From NCBI GenBank assembly GCA_948146395.1, contig OX411552.1, forward strand, positions 51,450,258-51,514,257: DNA of 64,000 bases, read 5' to 3'. Source of the stretch: Fragum whitleyi (taxonomy: Eukaryota > Mollusca > Bivalvia > Cardiida > Cardiidae). The notes beneath the pieces are model-generated. The model made no database searches. It saw only the letters and a list, made by a program, of their open reading frames with translations, and had not been told where the DNA came from. Below, one piece after another: positions 56,813-64,000 of this stretch. Each line of letters starts with the position of its first letter. The stretch's first letter is position 1. The translations under genes were made by a program, and so were the position numbers.

Positions 56813-58107
56813 AAAAAGTTCATATGTTAAAATTGACCTGAAGTACTACCCTCTCCTCCCTGTTGCTCCCCACCTGGTGGCCCAACAGTAATAATAGCTG
56901 TTTAAATTAAGTTCTATGAGCTGATAATTCTATATCAAATGAAAAAACTGTAGGAATTCTGGTTCAGTAGAATTTTTAACAATTGTTAAATTTACCACAA
57001 AGCACTACCCTCTCCCCTTGGGTCTCTGCCCCTGGTCACAAAACAATCATGACTATATCTATTTTGATTAATGTATATGAGATGATGACTCATGCCAAAT
57101 TTAGAGCCAAACATTCATGGTTATAGCTATGTAAAATAGGGTCTATGAGCTGATCATCTGTGTCAAATATAAAGGTTTTAGGGATTCTGGTTCATCATCA
57201 GAAGAAGGTTATGGATTAAATTTTTTTTAACAAAGTACTACCCCTTCCCCCCAGTGGCTCCGCACCTGGTGGCCCAACAGTTATGATTTTAGCTATTCTA
57301 ATTATGGTCCATATGCTGATCATCCTTAGCATTTTTCAAGTCTGTATGGCACATGGTTTATCATCAGAAGAAGGTTAAAGATTTAAGAATTGCTCTGAAA
57401 AGCAACCCTCCCTCTCCCTGGTGCTCCGCACCTGGTGGCCAAACATTCATGATTTAAGCTATTTCAGATAGGGTCTATGAGCTGATCATTCATGTCAAAT
57501 ATATAGGCTGTAGGGATTCTGGTTCATCAGAAGAAGACAGTTAAAGATTTCAATATTTTCAACAAAGCACTCCCCCCCCCCCAGATGTTCTGCACCTGGT
57601 GGCTAAAAAGTCATGATTTTAGCTATTTTATTTAAGGTTTATAAGCTGATCATCCATGCCAATTTTCAAGTCTGTAGGGCTCCTGGTTCCGAAAAAGAAG
57701 AAGGTTAAAGATTACAAAATTTACCCAAAGTACTACCCCCTCCCCCCTTGTGCTCCGCACCTGGTGGCCCAACAGATATGATTTTAGCTATTTTAATTCA
57801 GGTCTATGAACTGACCATCCATGCCAAATTTTAAGTCTGTAGGACTTCTGGTTGAGAAGAAGAAGAATTTTTAAGATTTTCATAAAACACATTGCCATAG
57901 CAACCAGGTTTTTTCATGGATTTCAATTCTTTTAGCCATTTTTGAAGGGGACCACCTAAGCAACATTTCTGTAAAAATTGGTGTTAATTGGCCTAGTAGT
58001 TTAGGAGAAGATGTCGTTTAAAGAAATTGTTGACGGACGACGACCGACGGATGGACGAAAGGTGATCACAATAGCTCACATGAGCACTTCGTGCTCAGGT
58101 AAGCTAA
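56813..58107 (+). mobile_element. Type-A element, 165-bp array and 3' end
   Basis: Seven to eight units with 'CTGGTGCTCCGCACCTGGTG', 'GATTTTAGCTATTTTA' and 'GTAGGGATTCTGGTTCATCA' match the array at 29.9-31.7 kb but are more diverged. Tract 'GACGGACGACGACCGACGG'. End TGAGCACTTCGTGCTCAGGT, then AAGCTAA. The start seems lost, or shared with the preceding copy. Confidence 0.7.
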
Positions 58108-58380
58108 TGATAAAGTAAGTGCAATTATTTGTATTTTTTGTTAAAGAGTCTTAGGCAAATGTGTAATGCCAAATAAATCAGATTTTACCCTTCTTTGGAA
58201 GTTGAAGATTTTTAAAGATTTTTATGCTTTTTTTTTCTATGTAAAACCCAGGATCCTACAACATAAGATCTATACACCTATAATGTTTCAAATTGATAGC
58301 TTTTATACTTTAGGAGATATGCTCCGGAAAAGTTTAGTAACAGAATGACAGAACGACGGAATTAGTATTCAAGAACTTTA
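58108..58380. other. NSUN2 intron; nothing recognised
   Basis: AT-rich spacer. 'TTTCAAATTGATAGCTTTTA' and 'TACTTTAGGAGATATGCTCC' recur near 60300, so part is repeat. Confidence 0.3.
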
Positions 58381-58988
58381 GTATTTAGCAAAAGGTCTTT
58401 TCCTTTTTTTACCCTTCATGCTCAGAAGAGCTAAGGGATGTGCCTGGGCAAAGCCCAAATATGACTCAAGGGTCTTGATATGAACAAACTTGATAGAGGC
58501 CAACTAGATGCTGCTGCATACCTAATATGAAATCTGTCTGCCTTCTGGTTTCAGAGAAGAAGATTTTTAAAGACTTTTTTTATCATTGATTCTATGTGAA
58601 AAGTCTTGCGCCAGGGTGGAGCCCAAATATGACCTGAGGGTCTTGATATGAACAAACTTGGTAGAGGTCCACTAGATCTTACTACATACCAAATATGAAA
58701 GCTGTCTGCCTTCTGGTTTCAGAGAAGAAGATTATTGAAGATTTTCCTATTTTCACCCTTTTTGTTAAGGGTAGGAAAAGTTAAGGGTGGATTTCATTTG
58801 AACAACTTTGGTAGAGCTTTGACCCAAGGTACATCCCTGCCAAGTTTCATCAAGATTGGCCCACTGGTTTAGGAGGAGAAGATGTTTAAAGAAATTGTGT
58901 ACGACGGACGACTGACAACTTACGACAGACCCCAGATATTGTACGATCACAATAGCTTACCCTGAGCATCCGTGCTCAGGTGAGCTAA
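58381..58988 (+). mobile_element. Type-A element, 3' half
   Basis: Units as in 52259-53518 ('GAGCCCAAATATGACC', 'ATACCAAATATGAAAGCTGT'). Tract 'TACGACGGACGACTGACAAC'. End TACCCTGAGCATCCGTGCTC, then AGGTGAGCTAAA. Confidence 0.7.
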
Positions 58989-59334
58989 ATGTGACCTTGA
59001 CTTTAGTAGTCACCAAAACCGTCTTGTCACAAGCAATGCACATGTGAAATATCAAGGCTGTATGACTTGCCAATATGGATAGATATGGACAATGTTCAAG
59101 TGTTTTTTGTTCACAAATTTGACCTTGAAAAATGACCTTGACCATGACATATTACCATGGGCTTGGTATCAACAGAAAGGTCTTGTCCCAAAAATTCATC
59201 ATATGAAACATGAAAATTGGACCTACCAATGAGCTGACTCCAATATACCCCCTAAACATAAAATGTGAAATCTATCGGTTATTTTCAAATTTTACAGAAA
59301 ATGTTGGTCCGTATAGCAGTCAAGCAGACTTTAC
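58989..59334 (+). repeat. Type-C/F body units
   Basis: 'AAATGTGACCTTGACTTT', 'AAGGTCTTGTC.CAAGCAAT.CACATGTGAAAT' and 'TTGACCTTGAAAAATGACCT' occur about twice. The end is near the zinc-finger exon. Confidence 0.5.
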
Positions 59335-59541
59335 CTTCATATTCCGCGAGATTCATCTTGTGTTTTTTCCCGTTTTTGTGTGATGTGTGGTCTCCTCTCC
59401 CTTGAAGTAACACATTACATGTATTACACTTTCCATACAAATACAGACCAGAACTACTGCGTACACCAAAAGAAAAATGTTCTCCTTCCTTCTTTTCTGA
59501 TGGATCAAGCTTTAATTTCGGGTTGATGATGGGTGCTGCCT
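59335..59541 (-). CDS. NSUN2: NSUN2 internal exon with U1/matrin-type zinc finger (linker after the methyltransferase domain)
   Basis: The minus strand shows an acceptor ending TTTACAG, 207 coding nt and a donor reading G|GTAAAG. The exon opens with 2 nt of a split codon and closes with 1 nt. It encodes 68 full residues. Residues 38-60 fit Cys-x2-Cys-x12-His-x5-His (CNTC near residue 38, HTSH near 51, GKKHK near 57), the spacing of U1/matrin-type RNA-binding zinc fingers. The closing G joins the CT of the next exon found downstream (50835-50970) to make an Ala codon, so the frame continues into that exon and on into clear NSUN2 sequence. Human NSUN2 has no such finger, as far as I know. Assignment to NSUN2 is therefore inference from position, strand and phase; a separate upstream gene is the alternative. 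That it is a real exon is more secure than which gene it belongs to. Confidence 0.65.
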
Positions 59542-59564
59542 CTGTAAATTTAAACATTAAACTC

Positions 59565-59650
59565 AATGACGACATAATTTGTTTGTTAAACATCAATGCC
59601 CCTACTGCAATTTTACAGAAACAGTAGTTTGATACAATGATCAGCACAAA
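59565..59650 (+). mobile_element. Type-C 5'-end fragment just upstream of the zinc-finger exon
   Basis: 'TTTGTTTGTTAAACATCAAT' then GCCCCTACTGCAATTTTACA is a type-C start, about 25 bp from the acceptor of exon 59335-59541. Confidence 0.55.
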
Positions 59651-59878
59651 AATAAGATGTTTTAATTTACTATATATTTGAAAAATTACATTGACTGATG
59701 GCTTTGACACAGATTAAGATTGCAAAACATTTACAATTTCTGCAAGGTCACATGATGAATATAATTGTAATATAAATTGTATGAGAAATGTTAACAATAA
59801 AATTTCTTCCAGGAGAGCACCTTTTCCCATGACACATCAACATAAAGCAAATAACCTAAAAATCTTGGCTCCATCAGA

Positions 59879-60030
59879 AACTAGAAAGCAATGAATGGCT
59901 TGAGTCGCTCCACAGGCTTGAATTTCTTGTAATTTGCAAACACAACTTTAAAATCAGTAATGTAATCAAAGCGAAAGAAAGCAAATGATTGACTAACCCA
60001 CTAATTAATTAACTAATTGATGGATATTGA
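59879..60030 (+). mobile_element. Type-B 5'-end fragment
   Basis: AACTAGAAAGCAATGAATGG, then CTTGAGTCGCTCCACAGG, as at 5297 and 6863. The body is lost after ~100 bp. Confidence 0.6.
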
Positions 60031-60875
60031 AGTGATAATAAGTGCCGTCAGAGACAGATTATGCTCCCCATATAAGGCATTGTCTCAAAAACAAGAGCCA
60101 TGTTGGACATGGCCATCCCCTGCAACAAAAGCTTGATAGTAAACTGAAGCCTAATAGATTAAGGATTCTTTTGTACTGTAAGAGATTTACCTCCTATAAA
60201 ATCTAAGTATTAAAAATAACAAAGGGCAATAACTCCAAAATTATGCAAGCAAGAGTTGTAGTTTTTAAGCACTGCACTTCTCCTCAATGAAACCTCAGGT
60301 TGATAGCTATTATACTTTAGGAGATATGCTCCGTGGTCAGATTGAAAAGGCTCAAATATGGTGTTATCTTATACAGCTAACAAAGGTAACAAACATTAAA
60401 CCCCCTTTTTGCATGACATATTTTTAGACACAAATTTAAAGTAGTTTATGGTAAAGGGCATCTGATTTGCTACTCAAATGAGAAATTTCACCAAATTCTG
60501 AACATAAGACTAGGAGAAATGAAAGGATAACTGTATTTTAAAAGCTAAGGTTAAGCCTCCTTTTTCCATGATATATTTTTTTTTACATAAATTTCAAATT
60601 GTCTTTAGTAAAAGGCATCTGATTTGCTACTCAAATATGAAATTTCATTAAATTCTGACCATAAGACTAGGATAAATTTGAGAAATACTGTATTTTACCC
60701 TAAGTCCCCTTTTCCCGTGACAAGGCCTCAAATCCAAAAACCGTCACAGATGCATCAACACTATATCATAGGAAGTTCACATGGTAAAATTCATTTGATT
60801 TGGCCCCAGGGTTATGGACGGACGGAATTACGGATGGACAGAAGGCTATATGCTCTCCCTTCGGGGAGCATAAAA
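60031..60875 (+). mobile_element. Type-G element with a second 5' end inside
   Basis: The 5' region has AGATTATGCTCCCCATA (~60056). The 3' end is TATATGCTCTCCCTTCGGGG, then AGCATAAAA. ATGCTCCCC pairs with GGGGAGCAT. At 60091 another start (ACAAGAGCCATGTTGGACAT, then GGCCATCCCC; hairpin GCCATG/CATGGC) suggests a nested or composite copy. Body: 'GGGCATCTGATTTGCTACTC' twice. Tract 'GGACGGACGGAATTACGGA'. Confidence 0.55.
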
Positions 60876-60944
60876 GCCGTGATGGACATTGGAGTAATAA
60901 TAAATTCGAAATATGCAATTTTGTCAAACTCAAGGGCATATCAA

Positions 60945-61947
60945 ACAAGAGGACCTTGATGGTTCTTAATTGCTCACCTGAGCCTAGATAGGTAGAAAAT
61001 CACACTATTGTCAAATGAAGATGCGAGGTTATTATTAAGCTGAAAATTGCTCTTGTGATCTTATGAGTCTTTAATAATCAATATATGTGGCTGTGAAAAC
61101 AGTGAAAAGGATGTTTAAGAAAACTGCAATTTGGTCAACATCATGGTAAAATAATTCAAAAAAGTATATAAGTGCTTTTAAGTGTCCAATACTGAAATAT
61201 TTCTGCAAAGAAAAATTCATAATTGATGAATTATATTTAGAAAATTGGCCTCTGCCTGTTAAATAGATATTTTTAATCCTATCACAATAATTTTGTGCAG
61301 CCTAATAATGGGTCACCAAAGGAGAATTCCAGTGAAATTTGGTTGATATCTATCAATAACATTCTGAGAAAATGATTTTCAAAGTTTCCATTTTATAACA
61401 TATAGAGAAATGACCTCTCCCCATAAAATACATATTTTTCATCTGATCACAATAATTTTGGTTGACTGATAAAGGATCACTCAAGGATCAATCCAGTGAA
61501 ATTTGGTTGATATCCATCACTTAGATTCTGAGAAAATAATTTTCAAAGTTTCTACTATATACCTCCGCCCATAAAATGTATATTTTCCATCTAATCACAA
61601 TATTTTTTTGCAGACTGATAAAAGGTCATCCAAGAATCATTCATGTATAATTTAATTGGTATCCATTAAGTTCTGAGACAAGCCACTTTTTACCATATTT
61701 GGAAATTAGCCATGCCCATTAAATCCATGTTTTTCAATAGATCAAAATTTCTTGAACAACTTTAAAAGAGGGTCAGCCAAGGATCATTCCTGTGAAGTTT
61801 GCTCGAAATTCATCCAGTTGTTGCTGAAAAGATTTTAATTGAAAAATTTACGACTGGACACACAGATGCACGTACTGATGGTTGGACACACAATAGACAC
61901 AGTGCCATGACAATAGCCCCAGTGGCCGTTGGCAAGTGGAGCTAAAA
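60945..61947 (+). mobile_element. Hybrid element: type-A 5' end, type-B body and 3' end
   Basis: Start ACAAGAGGACCTTGATGGTT, then CTTAATTGCTCACCTGAG. Body units are type B ('GAAATTTGGTTGATATC.ATC'). End AGTGGCCGTTGGCAAGTGGA, then GCTAAAAA. This is the fourth case of an A start with a B end. Confidence 0.6.
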
Positions 61948-62649
61948 ACCTATCTGCTAAAAATCATCAAAAAATCTATTTCAGAGAAGAAGACTTTTAT
62001 ATTCCACCATAAGGGGTCTATTTTGGTGACTTGACAGTCCTTAGAACCAAAGTTATCAGATTATATTGAAAGTATTTGACTGAACAAATCCTAGCATTAT
62101 TCCTGTGAAGATTGTTTGAATTCTGACTAGTAGTTTTAGAAAAGAGGATTTTTAAATAATTTTACTATATAGGGTCACTTTACAAAATTTATAAAAGAAA
62201 CAGTGAAACTTCTAATAGATTTAAATTTGAATACCATACCTAAAATGGTTGTGTTCAACTGGTAAATATAAAATAACTAAGTAATTACTGGTATATTAGA
62301 TTTGATACTTGTAAATGAATTGAAAGAAGGAATTGCTTGTTTCTGAAATCAAATCTTTTCTCTTTTATTTTTAAAGATTGAAATCTTTGTTGTCTAGCTA
62401 AGATTTAGAGTGGTATACTTCAAACTAAATTTAAATGCACTGAAACTGTTCTGTGTTTTGTATATAAGATAATATTTGTTTGTATGTTTGCTTTGTATAC
62501 ATACAAGATTTCACAGAGGCCCGCAGGGAAGCCTGGGTTCACCTAACAGTGTAGCCTCTTAAAATTAAGTCAATCTGATTATCATTATATTATTATCATA
62601 AGCAACTTGACAGCCTGAAACACCCAGGGTATCAGCCTGAGCTGAATAA
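61948..62649. repeat. Type-J unit, then unremarkable DNA
   Basis: J landmarks lie at 61985-62165 ('GTGACTTGACAGTCCTTAGA', 'TCCTGTGAAGATTGTTTGAA'). The rest to 62640 shows no repeat ends except a weak J phrase near 62600. Confidence 0.5.
62240..62258 (-). other. Candidate 19-nt microexon upstream of the zinc-finger exon
   Basis: On the minus strand, ATATTTACCAG precedes TTGAACACAACCATTTTAG, followed by a good donor GTATGG. If read LNTTIL plus G, its phase joins the AG that opens the exon at 59541 and gives Glu. The polypyrimidine tract is weak, and a 19-nt exon with matching phase can easily occur by chance. An alternative acceptor 18 nt upstream would make it 37 nt. Confidence 0.2.
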
Positions 62650-63793
62650 ACAAGAGGCCCAAGAGGGCCTGTATCGCTCCACTGGCTTTAACATCTCTAG
62701 CCTTTCATTAAACAAAGCCTACTTTGACGGAAAGCAACACTTTGAAATCTCTTTAGAACTATTTAATAATGATTTACTGGGTCTGGCCCACATTGCACCA
62801 GACTACTCAAATACCATTAACCTGCATAAGAGCCTCATCGTGCCATGCCCATATTTGGAGGTTATCAAAATTTCTTTAACAAAGTAAGTAAGGGGTCATC
62901 CAAGGAACATCTATGCAAAGTTTCATTGAAATTGGCCCATTGGTTTAGGAGGGAAAGATTTTGAAAGATTTTCAAGTGAAACAAGATGTGTTTGTGAAAC
63001 ACGAATGCCCCCGTAACAGCTTTTTTTTCTTCAAAGTTTGACCTTGACAGATGACCTTGACCTTGTCATATGACCTTGATTTTGGTACCAGCGGATGCGG
63101 ATTATTGAGATCTATCATCATGCCAAATATTAGCTTTGTATCTTGAATAGGCTTGAAGATATTGGCAAGGTTAAGTTTTCAGGTTAAGTTTTCGGACGGA
63201 CAGACAGACAGACATGAGTAAAACAATATGCCTGATCTCTCGATACGGGGGCATAAAAATGCCGCGCCCTGCCACACCCATATTTCGGGGTCAAACAAAA
63301 TTTCTTTAACAATTTAATTAAGGGTCACATAAGGAGCATCCATGCCAAGTTGCATTAAAATCAGCCCAATGCTTTTGGAGGAGAAAATTTTTAAAGATTT
63401 TATAGCGAAAATAAGCCTGCTACGCCCATATTTGGGGGCTTATATTTTTTTTATTAACAATTTAAGAAAATGGGGCACCCAAGGAACATCTATGCAAAGT
63501 ATCATTGAAATCGGGACAATGGTTTGGGAGAAGATTTTCAAGTGAAAAAATGCCACGCCCTACCATGCCCATATTTGGGGGTCAATTAAATTTTTTTCCC
63601 AAATTTAAAAGAGGACCACCCAAGGATCATTCCTACCAATAGGCATGTTTTGTTTAAATCCTCCCATTGGTTTCGGAGGAGAAGATGTTTTAAGAAAAAG
63701 TTCACACACAGAAGGACAGAAGGGCTGATGCATGCACAATGGACACTACGCCATTTCAAAAGCTTGCTGGCCTTTGGCCAGTGGAGCTAAAAA
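62650..63793 (+). mobile_element. Type-B element, complete, with a type-C element nested inside
   Basis: Start ACAAGAGGCCCAAGAGGGCC, then TGTATCGCTCCACTGGC. The unit phrase 'CCACGCCC.ATATTTGGGGG' and the end GCTGGCCTTTGGCCAGTGGA, then GCTAAAAA. It is split at 62981-63258. One of its own later units (63535) shows the uninterrupted target sequence. Confidence 0.8.
62981..63258 (+). mobile_element. Type-C element, complete (~0.28 kb), nested
   Basis: Start ACAAGATGTGTTTGTGAAAC, then ACGAATGCCCCCGTAACAGC. Tract 'GGACGGACAGACAGACAGAC'. End CTCTCGATACGGGGGCATAA, then AAA. ATGCCCCCGT at the 5' end pairs with ACGGGGGCAT at the 3' end. Confidence 0.88.
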
Positions 63794-64000
63794 GGAAACT
63801 TAAAGAACATGCCCCAAGCATCATTCCTGTGAAATTTGGTTGAATTTTGACAAGTTGTTCAAGAGTAGGAGATTTTTTATGTTTCCTCCATATTTGACCT
63901 TTTTTTGGTGACTCCACAGCCCATAGCACCAGAGTTATCAGCCTAATCAAGAATAAAAGAAGGAATCTGAAAGAGCATGTCCCAAGCTTCATTCCTTTGA
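63794..64000 (+). repeat. Type-J repeat units at the right edge
   Basis: 'CATCATTCCTGTGAAATTTG', 'GACTCCACAGCCCATAGCAC' and 'ATCTGAAAGAGCATGTCCCA' are J-unit phrases. The array runs off the window. Confidence 0.6.

Overview
The window looks like AT-rich, repeat-dense nuclear DNA of an invertebrate animal, most likely a bivalve mollusc. I base this on (a) one split gene with small exons and introns of up to about 14 kb, and (b) the repeat style: ~145-175 bp tandem units with a 'CAAGTTTCAT.AAGATT' core and GGACGGACGG tracts near a 3' end, which I associate with bivalve genomes. I see no prokaryotic features.

The one gene I can support is the 3' half of NSUN2 (RNA cytosine-5 methyltransferase) on the minus strand. 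Nine exons (59335-59541, 50835-50970, 47772-48056, 45398-45524, 39063-39143, 25209-25347, 24049-24088, 22038-22245, 17063-17317) join in one open frame of 491 codons plus stop, with matching phases at every junction. They encode a linker that carries a U1/matrin-type zinc finger, a basic patch, the conserved C-terminal PUA-like region and an acidic tail. The methyltransferase domain itself must lie beyond the right edge. A polyadenylation signal sits near 16.8 kb.

Nearly everything else is mobile DNA. The dominant class is a set of non-autonomous elements (called here types A-G) that share one design. They start with ACAAGAG and a short hairpin, followed by a family-specific 'code' word. They then carry tandem body units and a GGACGG-rich tract, and end in a hairpin holding the reverse complement of the code word, followed by TAAAA. 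Insertions into copies of other repeats show that they enter A-runs with no visible target duplication beyond A's, which is Helitron/Helentron-like. Almost all recognisable copies read on the plus strand, antisense to NSUN2. Two local tandem duplications each start inside an element and run past its 3' end.

Layout: 1-16.8 kb is repeats (two type-B copies, a type-D element carrying a small TIR element, a Penelope-like remnant). 16.8-22.3 kb holds the NSUN2 3' end, tRNA-derived SINE copies and a 1.3 kb TTAA-flanked foldback element. 22-39 kb holds four exons with very long introns and a deep nest of type-A elements at 29.7-34.4 kb. 39-51 kb holds three exons, nested A/C/E/F elements and a LINE endonuclease fragment carried inside an A-type element. 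51-64 kb holds the zinc-finger exon and further A, B, C and G elements. Exon boundaries are read from splice consensus, phase and homology. Repeat boundaries were judged by eye and may be off by about 10 bp.
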